Assembly (NCBI RefSeq): GCF_003480915.1
Contig: NZ_QUKD01000003.1
Span: 124,001-188,000, forward strand
Direction: 5' to 3'
DNA: 64,000 bases
Origin: Parabacteroides sp. TM07-1AC
GTDB taxonomy: Bacteria; Bacteroidota; Bacteroidia; Bacteroidales; Tannerellaceae
Within the stretch, counting starts at the first letter, position 1. Each line of letters starts with the position of its first letter. The position numbers were made by a program, and so were the translations under genes. Below the pieces are notes generated by a model that saw only the letters and a list, made by a program, of their open reading frames with translations, did not search any database and had not been told where the DNA came from. Of the stretch, positions 56,439 through 64,000 are shown piece after piece.

Positions 56439-58325
56439 TTACAGTGCTAATTTATACAATTTCAGTGAATCAACCTGATAGGAGCCATCTTTGCTGTAGA
56501 AGTGCAGGCTGTTGTAAGGTTCGTTGGGGAAGACAAGGTTGGTCATTGCGACCTTGCCGCCATCCAGGAATATTTCGACAGAACATTTATCAACATAAAT
56601 TCGGAGTGAATGTTCCTTGTCGGCAGAGAGCGGTCCCCAGGTTGCCAGAGCAAAGTCGTCTACGTAATTGATTGAGTTGGCGATCCGGTTGTCGTGTGCT
56701 TCCTTTTCATGCGGGATGCTGTTCTTTCCAAAATCGACGATGCCGCTATGCACTCTGTCCATTACCAGCTTTCCTGTTGTCTGATCCAGGTAAATATCTA
56801 CATATTCGCCTTTGCTGTTCATCAGTTTGAAGCCGGCAACACCAGAACCGTCTACAGACACCTTCATATCTATTTCGAACGCACCGTCGTTGTTGTCGAA
56901 CAACGTGTTCATTTCGACTTCCTTGTCTGCCTGTACGGCGAAGTTATCAATTTCCTTTGTCTCCTTGCGGATGGCATCCAGTTCCTTTATCGGGTTAACG
57001 GCCAGATAGACATTCTTTCCTTCTGAATACATAGAGAGTTCGCGAGGCAGGGCATTGGCACTGCGGAATTGCTGCGTAGGAACGATGTTGGCATACTGCC
57101 AGTTGCTCATCCAGGGCATGGCAATGACACGGTCGCCCGTATTGGAGAAGCAGACGGTTGCATAATGGTCTTTTCCCCAATCCATCCATTTCACCTCTTC
57201 CGGTTTCGTATCGCAGATAAATTCTTTTCCGTTGAAATCGCCCACAAAATACTGAGTGGCAGAGCCGCCGAACAGACAGCCAGGGTTGATATTCACAATC
57301 AAGGCCCATTTCTTGTTGTTTACATCTCCGTTTACCGGCAGTTCAACCATATCCGGACATTCGAACTGGCTGGGCTGCACGCCGTAACCTTCACCGAAGG
57401 CACTCATATACGTCCAGTCCTTCAAATCTTGTGAAGAATAGAAACGCATTTCCTTATCGGCAGAAACAATCATAACCCATTTTTTTTCAGGAGCATACCA
57501 AAATACTTTCGGGTCGCGGAAATCCTTCAAGCCGTCGAACGGAGTCAGGATTGGGTTCTTTTCATATTTGGTGAACGTACGTCCGTTGTCGCTGCTGTGC
57601 GCCATACATTGTATCTGACCGTTCTTATCGCTGGCAGAGGTATAGAAAGAGACGATTTCGCCGGCACCATAACCTGCCGTATTATCCACATCCACCACTG
57701 AGCTGCCGGAAAAGATATGTCCCATCGTATCGCGGGCAAGGGCTGCGGGAAGATGCTCCCAATGAACAAGGTCGCGGCTGACGGAATGCCCCCAGTGCAT
57801 ATTGCCCCATACGGAACCATAGGGATTATACTGGAAATACAGATGATATTCTCCATCCTTGTAAACCAAGCCGTTCGCATCATTCATCCAACCGTAGAGC
57901 GGCGAATGGTGATAAAGCGGGCGGAACTGGTCACGGTTGCCGGTATCGAACGTATCAGACAGCTTCATTGCTTTCCAGCAAAGTGCATCTTTCGGGGCTT
58001 TCCGGATACGGATAACGGTTTCCTTAGCGCCTGCCGGCAGTTCGAAAGGCACGAAATAGTCTGTTTTCTCCTTGGCCAAACGGACATCCATCTCGGTGTC
58101 GGCCGGATTACCGGTGATAAGGCAGACCTGGTTTTCGGCAGAACGCTCTTCTACCGGCAGCAACAGATATTTAGCCGGCTGAGTGATACGGACAAGCGTA
58201 AGGGTGTCTCCCTGCTGCTCCAATGTAAATCCCTGGTTAGAACCTGACTGGCAGGAAGCCAAACTGAGTGATACGGCACAGGCCATCAAGAAATTCTTGC
58301 TGATATTCAAAACATTTGTTTTCAT
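56439..58325 (-). CDS. GH32 lipoprotein, fructan/sucrose hydrolase
   Basis: 628 residues. Lipobox LASC with Cys25. An extra N-terminal beta domain (about 30-120) precedes the five-bladed propeller: nucleophile Asp149 in WMNDANG, transition-state Asp271 in FRDP and acid/base Glu322 in FECPDM. The C-terminal beta sandwich starts near 480 and ends ASFLD-like SVEIFLDGGKVAMTNLVF. It releases fructose from levan, inulin or sucrose; exo action is likely from the family but cannot be read. Lipid anchoring puts it at the outer membrane or cell surface. Confidence 0.93.
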   Translation of the reverse strand: MKTNVLNISKNFLMACAVSLSLASCQSGSNQGFTLEQQGDTLTLVRITQPAKYLLLPVEERSAENQVCLITGNPADTEMDVRLAKEKTDYFVPFELPAGAKETVIRIRKAPKDALCWKAMKLSDTFDTGNRDQFRPLYHHSPLYGWMNDANGLVYKDGEYHLYFQYNPYGSVWGNMHWGHSVSRDLVHWEHLPAALARDTMGHIFSGSSVVDVDNTAGYGAGEIVSFYTSASDKNGQIQCMAHSSDNGRTFTKYEKNPILTPFDGLKDFRDPKVFWYAPEKKWVMIVSADKEMRFYSSQDLKDWTYMSAFGEGYGVQPSQFECPDMVELPVNGDVNNKKWALIVNINPGCLFGGSATQYFVGDFNGKEFICDTKPEEVKWMDWGKDHYATVCFSNTGDRVIAMPWMSNWQYANIVPTQQFRSANALPRELSMYSEGKNVYLAVNPIKELDAIRKETKEIDNFAVQADKEVEMNTLFDNNDGAFEIDMKVSVDGSGVAGFKLMNSKGEYVDIYLDQTTGKLVMDRVHSGIVDFGKNSIPHEKEAHDNRIANSINYVDDFALATWGPLSADKEHSLRIYVDKCSVEIFLDGGKVAMTNLVFPNEPYNSLHFYSKDGSYQVDSLKLYKLAL

Positions 58326-58344
58326 TATGATAATAGATTAATTG

Positions 58345-60660
58345 TTAAAACGTAATATTTGCACTAAACTCTACTGTGAAAGGACGGATATAGCTACCGG
58401 CCATCCATTGTCCGTTATGCTTGGCGGCATCTTCTTTCTTATCCAGTTCCGCACCGGAGATGCTACCGCGTGCACCGGTTTGATTCAGGATGTTGACTAC
58501 CGTAGCACCCAGGCTAAGATACTTATTTACCTTGTAATTGACACCTCCGAACGTCTCCCAGCGACCATTGAAGTAATAGGCATTATTGATGTTCGCATAG
58601 GTCTTGCTGAAATAGCGGGCACTCAACCAGACTCTAAAATCCTTATACGTATAGCTTGGGTCGATTTCAACCAATACCTTCGGTATTTCCGTTACAATAT
58701 TTCCCGTTGCATTGATGCCGGCATAGCTGCCGTCGGAGAAGCTGACACCTGTTTCATACTTCTTATAGGTCGGATTCTGATAGGTGAAGAGGAAATGCAG
58801 GTCGAAGCCTTTGAACAGCTTGGCAATCAAGTCGGTTGTCCAGCCAATTGTCTTGATGTCGTAGCTAAGTGGGGCGGCGTTAATATCCTGGCTGTTATTA
58901 GGATTTATCAGATTCAGTGTCGAGTTGTTGTTCGTCTTTCCGATATAAGAGAATAAAGAAGTCAGGCTCAGCCAGTTGTTGTTGTAATAGATACCGGCAC
59001 GTCCCAATGGGATGGCAACCTTTTCTACGTTCGGCAATTCCGACGGGGCAAAGCTGGAGATTGTCGGATGCTGGGTATTATAGGTGAAATCGCCGGTAAA
59101 ACCAAACTGGTCAGTCAGTTTGTAAGTCAATGCAAAGGTATAGACCTGGTTGAACCAGTTATAATCGAAATCCTGCGGAGTGATGGTTCCGGTCTGACCG
59201 TTCTTATTATAGGTGGCTCCTAAATGATAGTTGGCGAAACGTCCCAATACGCTGTCTCCTCTCAGATAGATGGCGGCGTTCTGTCCGTGCATCTTCTGAT
59301 ATTCAAAACGGGCACCGTAGTAGACGTTCAGCTTGTCGTTGATGTCCCAGTCGTGTGTAAAATAGAGGGCCAGCTTGTTTTCGTAGCCTTTGTAATATTC
59401 GGAAGCGTTCTTGTTGAAGTCGTAGTAAACGCCGTCGGTGTTTCCATCCTTAATCAGGCGGCTGGGATATTCCTCAACTGTATGGTCGAACATAGTCGTG
59501 TTGGAAGCGTAATCAATTTTGTAATGCCACTGGTTCAAGCCAATACGCCAGGTTCCGTTAGTATATTCGCGGGAGAGTTCGGAGGTAAGGAAGGCTTCGT
59601 CGATATTCCCACGGTTCAGGCAGGACATACGGCTCTGCACATAGCCCTCGTAGGGTTTCAGATTGCCTTTCACATCTTTGAGGAAATAGCCGTCGGCAGC
59701 TGTTTTCTGAGCTATAGCCATTGGAGTCTGGTAGACATACGAGCCTAGGGCATGGTCGTATTTCGCGTTGACAATCCATTTCATGCCGTTATCCCACTTG
59801 TAAGAATGATGCAGGCTGATTTGATTACCCTTGTTTAGAGAAGCGTCATAAAGATTAGTCTTTTTCAGTTCGCCGGAACGCATATCCATGTAGACCATCT
59901 CCCCGGTGGTCGGCAGATAAGAACTGGTTCCCAACTTAAAGCCGGGGATTTCCTTCACGCTACCGTCGCCCACATAGATAAACGGGGCACTGGTAGCGGC
60001 ATTCGACGGCCAGCGGCTGTTGCTGTAATGATAGATGACCGACAGCTCGCCACGGTTCTGATTATAGCGTTTGGTAATGGCAGCTTTGTAGATTTGCGTC
60101 CGGTCCTGGTTGGAGGCAAAGCGCAATTTGAATGTGCCCGGGTCGAAATCCTGGTAAATACTTCCGCTGTAATACCAGCCTTTACCGGCATTGCCGCTGA
60201 TGGTCAGGTCGAACTGTTGTTTGCCGAAATGGTTTGTATTATAGTTCAGCTTGCCTTGGAACTTCTCCGTACCCAACTGCGTTTGGGAGTTTACGGCATA
60301 TCCGATATTACCGGTCGTGATGGCTGTTTCCGAGATTTTCAGCAATCCGACATGGCCCAGGCTGCCATCGCCACGCCAATGTGTATTCACATTATGAGGA
60401 TTGGAGTTGTATACAACAGGGAGTCCGTTCTCCAGTACATTGACATCTCCCCCCGGCAATCCGATAGAAATCTCACGGGGTCCATTCGCACTGGATGCAT
60501 TCAGCATCACATTACGGCTATTCGTTTCGTTCGATTTTTCTTTATTAATCTGAACTGTGTCTTTCACGGCTTCCTGTGCATACGTCACTGCTGTGGCAGT
60601 ACAGCCGGCGAGCATTAATAAGAAAGACTTCTTCATGGCAATCATGGCAACTGTTTTCAT
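58345..60660 (-). CDS. TonB-dependent outer-membrane receptor of the fructan locus
   Basis: 771 residues. Two starts are possible: MKTVAMIAMKKSFLL at 60660 or MKKSFLL at 60636. Signal peptide ends near VTYAQ. There is no carboxypeptidase-like or STN domain; a short plug (REISIGLPGGDVNVLENGLP) leads into a barrel rich in aromatic strands, ending RPFTVEFSANITF. It is shorter than SusC proteins and no SusD-like gene accompanies it, so it looks like a stand-alone receptor for small fructo-oligosaccharides or sucrose. Confidence 0.85.
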   Translation of the reverse strand: MKTVAMIAMKKSFLLMLAGCTATAVTYAQEAVKDTVQINKEKSNETNSRNVMLNASSANGPREISIGLPGGDVNVLENGLPVVYNSNPHNVNTHWRGDGSLGHVGLLKISETAITTGNIGYAVNSQTQLGTEKFQGKLNYNTNHFGKQQFDLTISGNAGKGWYYSGSIYQDFDPGTFKLRFASNQDRTQIYKAAITKRYNQNRGELSVIYHYSNSRWPSNAATSAPFIYVGDGSVKEIPGFKLGTSSYLPTTGEMVYMDMRSGELKKTNLYDASLNKGNQISLHHSYKWDNGMKWIVNAKYDHALGSYVYQTPMAIAQKTAADGYFLKDVKGNLKPYEGYVQSRMSCLNRGNIDEAFLTSELSREYTNGTWRIGLNQWHYKIDYASNTTMFDHTVEEYPSRLIKDGNTDGVYYDFNKNASEYYKGYENKLALYFTHDWDINDKLNVYYGARFEYQKMHGQNAAIYLRGDSVLGRFANYHLGATYNKNGQTGTITPQDFDYNWFNQVYTFALTYKLTDQFGFTGDFTYNTQHPTISSFAPSELPNVEKVAIPLGRAGIYYNNNWLSLTSLFSYIGKTNNNSTLNLINPNNSQDINAAPLSYDIKTIGWTTDLIAKLFKGFDLHFLFTYQNPTYKKYETGVSFSDGSYAGINATGNIVTEIPKVLVEIDPSYTYKDFRVWLSARYFSKTYANINNAYYFNGRWETFGGVNYKVNKYLSLGATVVNILNQTGARGSISGAELDKKEDAAKHNGQWMAGSYIRPFTVEFSANITF

Positions 60661-60705
60661 ATAGAATGTTTTAATGTTTGTTTCGTGGTAACAAGTTTAC
60701 AGTTG

Positions 60706-60713
60706 CAAAAGTA
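60706..60713 (-). promoter_or_regulatory. Predicted -7 element for the fructan operon
   Basis: TACTTTTG on the minus strand, 45 bp upstream of the receptor ATG at 60660. The -33 position has no TTTG, in keeping with an activator-dependent promoter. Confidence 0.5.
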
Positions 60714-60851
60714 GGGAGCCGGCAAATAAGGGAATATAACAAAACGCACGAGTACTTATACAATCGTCACATGCATGATTTTCAGTGGATAAGTATCAAA
60801 TTAGTACCATAAATGTGACAAATGTACTATTCCATACAGCGGGGTAATTTT

Positions 60852-60966
60852 TACAATGCCTATTCTAAGACCCTAACAATAGGCATCGTAAGCACCTAAC
60901 GATAGGCATTATAACACCCTTACAATAGGCAGTATAACACCTTAATGATAGGCATTGATAAAAAGG
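60852..60966. repeat. Five tandem 23-bp repeats upstream of the fructan operon
   Basis: Units start at 60852, 60875, 60898, 60921 and 60944. The shared core is ATAGGCATTATAACACC; in the first unit the core is inverted (AATGCCTATT). The array lies about 140-255 bp upstream of the receptor -7 box and 18 bp beyond the regulator's stop, where activator sites would be expected. Confidence 0.8.
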
Positions 60967-60983
60967 ACTGTCCAAGAGCAAAA

Positions 60984-63701
60984 TCAAATCTCCTCTGTCT
61001 GCTGATATTCCTTCGGAGTAAGATTATAGGCAGCCTTGAAGCATTTGGTAAAGTAGGCGGGAGAAGAGAAGCCGGTTTGGTAGGCTATTTCATTAATATT
61101 ATATTGTCGTTGCTTTAGGAGCACAGCCGCCTTACGCAAACGATAGTTGCGAAGGAAATCGACAGGCGCCGTTCCCGTCAGCTCCTTAATCTTCCGATGC
61201 AAATGTCCGCGTGAAAGACCAAGCGTATCACTCAGTTTCTCCACATTAAATTCCGAATCGGCATACACTTCTTCTATCTGTACCAGGAAGCGACGCAGGA
61301 ACAAATCATCCATATTCTCCACCTTCTCCGGTTGAGCAATCAAAAGATTACTGCCTTGCAGCTTCTTCAACAAGTTTTCACGCAGCCTCTTCTGTTCTTC
61401 AAGAATACGGATGATACGAAGTTTCACAAAGTTCATGCGGAACGGCTTCTGTATATATCCATCCGCCCCACCCGATATGCCATACATCCGCTGACGCTCG
61501 TCCGACAAAGCCGTCAGCAGAATAACCGGGATATGACTCACCGCCATATCTGTCTTTACACTACGGCAAAGCTCAAACCCATTCATCTCCGGCATCATCA
61601 CATCCGAGAGTATAAGCGAAACCTCTTCCGTTTGAAGCATATCCAAAGCCACCTTTCCATTGACGGCTGTCAGCATACGGAAATTACCGGACAATTCCTT
61701 TTCCAGAAACGCCCGTACCTCATCGTCGTCTTCTACAACCAAAACAGTATACGAATATTTCTGCTCCAGCAAGGCCTTCTCCTCCGAATCATCCAGATTA
61801 GAAGCATCATACGCCAATGGAGAAACCGGCAGCTCGGTGATATACTCGCCTTTCAGCTCCGTCTTATCTTTCCGCAGTGAAAAAGAAAAGACCGTCCGCT
61901 GACCGGGAGTACTCTCCACCTTCACCTCGCCGTTATGCATCTTCACATATTCATTGACCAGATGCAGACCGATACCTGTTCCTACTCGGCTGTTCTCCGA
62001 ATAGAACCGGTTGAACAGATAGGGCAGATTCTCCGGCTGTATACCGGAGCCATTGTCTTCCACTTCTATCGTCACCCATTCCTCCGATTCTTCCACAAGT
62101 ACCTGGATAGCTCCGCCCTCCGGCGTAAACTTGAAAGCATTGGATAACAGGTTTACCAACACCTTCTCAATCATATCCGGGTCCACCCATATCCGACAAC
62201 TCTTCATCTCCGAAGAAAAAGAATAGTTGATATTACGCACCTTCGCCATGCTGTTGAAGTAAGACTTCACTTCGTTTGAGAACGAGACAATCTCTATCTC
62301 CCGAATCTTCAGTTTCTCTTGTTTATTCTCCACTTTACGGAAGTCGAGTATCTGATTGATAACCCGAAGCAGGCGGCCCGCATTTTTATGAATCAATTCC
62401 AGGTCAGATAGATACGGGGAATCGTGCAACAGATTGAGCAATCGGTCCAAAGGGCCGAGTATTAATGTCAAAGGTGTTCGCACTTCATGCGATATATTGG
62501 TAAAGAACTGGAGCTTGGAAGCCGTTACTTCTTCTATCTCCGCATTCAGCGAGATAAGTTTACGGCGTTGCTCCTCTTCCTTTTTGTTTATCTCTCGTAG
62601 TTCACGGTTTTTGAGGCGTATCTTCCGGTTGATATAAAAGACATAGCCGGAAAGGGTGATAAAGCCAATCATCAACAGCGTGATGATAGTCAAAGAGTCT
62701 TGCAGGAAATTGAAACGATGGAAGAGGTCATCCATACGGTTTCGCTGCGTCTCGATGCGCTGCTGGTAATTACTCAGACGCTCGGCCTGGAGCAAGAGCG
62801 TGCGTGCAGCCTCCTGGTCGACAAGGCCGCTTGAAAGGGGGATGTATTTATCCACCTGTTCTCCCCGGATAAGTTGCATGGCTGTGCGGATTACCTGCTC
62901 ACCGCCAGTCGGATACAGGAAGGAGACGTTAATACGTCCGTCTGCCACCGCTTCCAGGCCGGCATTGGCTACAGCGTCCATACCAATGATAGGTAGCGCC
63001 TTTCCCTTCACGGAGTCCAATGCCATGAAATGTTCACGAGCGGCAATAGCCATCATATCGTTGTGGGCATACACAAAATCAATGGGTTGGGAAAAGTCAA
63101 TCTCTTTCAGTCGTCGGGCAGCAACATCATAACGCCACTCACCCTCTACCGGACGAAACGTTACATCTGTACGTTTAGCCAAAGCATCCCTGAAGCCATT
63201 GTGTCGTTCCTGAGCAGGGGAAGAGCCGACCATTCCCCATATTTCAAGCACGGAGGCATTCGGGACCAACTGTTTAGCGGCATAGGTTCCGGCGGCAAAG
63301 CCTATTTCATAGTTGTTGGCACCGACGAATGTGGTGTATTGATTCGTATTGACTTTACGGTCAGTTATAATGGTCGGGATACCTGCACGAAAAGCTTCTT
63401 CTGCTACTTCCGTTATCGGAGTCGATTCAAAAGGGGAGATAATCAAGACATCCACTTTTTGTGCGATCAGCTCCCGAATTTGTTCTATCTGACGGTCGTT
63501 GTCACTATCGGCATCCTTAATCAAAACCTGAATGCTGTCATAATTCGAAGCTTCGATACCTACGTCTCTGACCATCTGTTGCCGCCAGGCATCGTCAAGC
63601 ATACATTGAGAGATTCCTATCACATATTTCTTTTCCTTATCGACCTGTGAACAGCCGGTAAGAAGGATAAAAAAGAGTAATATGGATAAGAGGTGTTTCA
63701 T
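60984..63701 (-). CDS. Hybrid two-component system with periplasmic-binding-protein sensor
   Basis: 905 residues from ATG 63699-63701 (MKHLLSILLFFILLTGCSQ); the longer frame to 63758 adds non-signal-like residues. Signal or lipobox (LLTGC), then a Peripla_BP_4-type sugar-binding domain (about 25-300: YVIGISQCMLDDAWRQQM, FVYAHNDMMAI), a membrane segment at about 345, HisKA with NISHEVRTPLTLI, HATPase (VEDNGSGIQPEN, GTGIGLHLV), a receiver with ILSDVMMPEMNG, and an AraC helix-turn-helix (INEIAYQTGFSSPAYFTKCF). This matches the fructose-sensing regulator BT1754 of B. thetaiotaomicron rather than the usual beta-propeller type. Confidence 0.93.
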   Translation of the reverse strand: MKHLLSILLFFILLTGCSQVDKEKKYVIGISQCMLDDAWRQQMVRDVGIEASNYDSIQVLIKDADSDNDRQIEQIRELIAQKVDVLIISPFESTPITEVAEEAFRAGIPTIITDRKVNTNQYTTFVGANNYEIGFAAGTYAAKQLVPNASVLEIWGMVGSSPAQERHNGFRDALAKRTDVTFRPVEGEWRYDVAARRLKEIDFSQPIDFVYAHNDMMAIAAREHFMALDSVKGKALPIIGMDAVANAGLEAVADGRINVSFLYPTGGEQVIRTAMQLIRGEQVDKYIPLSSGLVDQEAARTLLLQAERLSNYQQRIETQRNRMDDLFHRFNFLQDSLTIITLLMIGFITLSGYVFYINRKIRLKNRELREINKKEEEQRRKLISLNAEIEEVTASKLQFFTNISHEVRTPLTLILGPLDRLLNLLHDSPYLSDLELIHKNAGRLLRVINQILDFRKVENKQEKLKIREIEIVSFSNEVKSYFNSMAKVRNINYSFSSEMKSCRIWVDPDMIEKVLVNLLSNAFKFTPEGGAIQVLVEESEEWVTIEVEDNGSGIQPENLPYLFNRFYSENSRVGTGIGLHLVNEYVKMHNGEVKVESTPGQRTVFSFSLRKDKTELKGEYITELPVSPLAYDASNLDDSEEKALLEQKYSYTVLVVEDDDEVRAFLEKELSGNFRMLTAVNGKVALDMLQTEEVSLILSDVMMPEMNGFELCRSVKTDMAVSHIPVILLTALSDERQRMYGISGGADGYIQKPFRMNFVKLRIIRILEEQKRLRENLLKKLQGSNLLIAQPEKVENMDDLFLRRFLVQIEEVYADSEFNVEKLSDTLGLSRGHLHRKIKELTGTAPVDFLRNYRLRKAAVLLKQRQYNINEIAYQTGFSSPAYFTKCFKAAYNLTPKEYQQTEEI

Positions 63702-63796
63702 GGATTGGTAATTTATCAATAATGAGCCAATTTGCCAATGTGCCAATAGAGATAGCAATAAGTTCAGTATTTATCAGAATTGAGCCAATTCAAATC

Positions 63797-63916
63797 GTAT
63801 TAGGGAACGCAGATGACGCAGAACACGCAGACGTCCGCAGACTTTTTATTTTCTTTAAAACAATATATTGTCTGCGTTTATCTGCGCTCGTCTGCGTCAT
63901 CTGCGTTCCTTAATAC
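63797..63916. repeat. Long palindrome of CGCAGA-type repeats, pyrH side of the fructan locus
   Basis: 26-bp ends (63797-63822 and 63891-63916) complementary at 25 of 26 positions, with further CGCAGA-like units inside. Partner of the element at 54126-54245. It starts 27 bp beyond the pyrH stop and could also end that transcript. Confidence 0.9.
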
Positions 63917-63942
63917 AAACTGGATATATAGCTCACTTCTTT

Positions 63943-64000
63943 CTAGTTGTGTACCAATGTCCCGATATTCTCTCCGCTCATTACCTTCTTCAGATTACCG
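63943..64000 (-). CDS. pyrH: Uridylate kinase PyrH (C-terminal end only)
   Basis: The last 18 codons and TAG stop read GNLKKVMSGENIGTLVHN, the typical PyrH ending (N-L-K-x-V-x-x-G-E-x-I-G-T). The rest lies beyond the window. PyrH phosphorylates UMP to UDP. Its place next to the fructan locus, with frr on the far side, marks an interrupted pyrH-frr neighbourhood. Confidence 0.75.
   Translation of the reverse strand, partial: GNLKKVMSGENIGTLVHN

Noticed and set aside
63702..63758. N-terminal extension of the hybrid sensor
   Set aside because: The extra 19 residues come before a standard signal sequence and derive from repeat-like sequence.

Overview
The window looks like a chromosomal segment of a Bacteroidales gut commensal, most probably Parabacteroides. 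The grounds are Bacteroidetes-type -7 promoter boxes (TAnnTTTG), two SusC/SusD loci, a PUL-type hybrid two-component system, a fused MurF-alanine racemase, an RprX/RprY pair, and a very large secreted protein with a DUF6383-like C-terminus sitting behind an invertible promoter, an arrangement known for the S-layer glycoproteins of Parabacteroides distasonis. The genus is inferred, not proven.

Layout. (1) 1-1686: a probable glycine-lipid operon (glsA, then glsB cut by the window edge). (2) 2129-4416: rprX-rprY. (3) 4476-5888: cstA, convergent with rprY across a shared terminator. (4) 6005-21451: an unbroken minus-strand division and cell-wall (dcw) operon: rsmH, ftsL-like, ftsI, murE, mraY, murD, ftsW, murG, murC, ftsQ, ftsA, ftsZ and yqeY; no mraZ is seen. 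(5) 21752-21875: a tandem array of 22-bp units. (6) 21884-33331: a glycan-use locus under ECF sigma/FecR control, with SusC, SusD, a small lipoprotein, a GH110-like alpha-galactosidase candidate and a six-hairpin glycosidase-like protein. (7) 33643-37386: a 1158-residue S-layer-like protein and its invertible promoter, which points away from the gene in this assembly. (8) 37772-43491: HU-like protein, GSCFA protein, murF-alr fusion, fabI and a Sua5/YciO protein. (9) 43685-50781: a second SusC/SusD pair plus a DUF4838 protein, with two copies of a 19-bp palindromic operator-like site upstream. (10) 51108-54017: dgt, rsgA, frr. (11) 54367-63701: a fructan/fructose utilisation locus (MFS permease, PfkB kinase, GH32 lipoprotein, TonB-dependent receptor, hybrid sensor-regulator). 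(12) 63943-64000: the 3' end of pyrH.

How it fits together. The dcw operon and murF-alr supply peptidoglycan precursor synthesis and septation. Three outer-membrane glycan systems use three control styles: ECF sigma/anti-sigma, an operator site with no linked regulator, and a one-protein phosphorelay with a periplasmic-binding-protein sensor. The fructan locus lies between pyrH and frr, which are neighbours in most bacteria, and a related long palindrome stands at each of its edges.

Non-coding structure stands out: palindromic heptamer repeats fill gaps between co-directional genes, one such repeat runs inside murC, tandem 22-bp and 23-bp arrays occur, and a promoter segment of about 190 bp is flanked by 30-bp inverted repeats.
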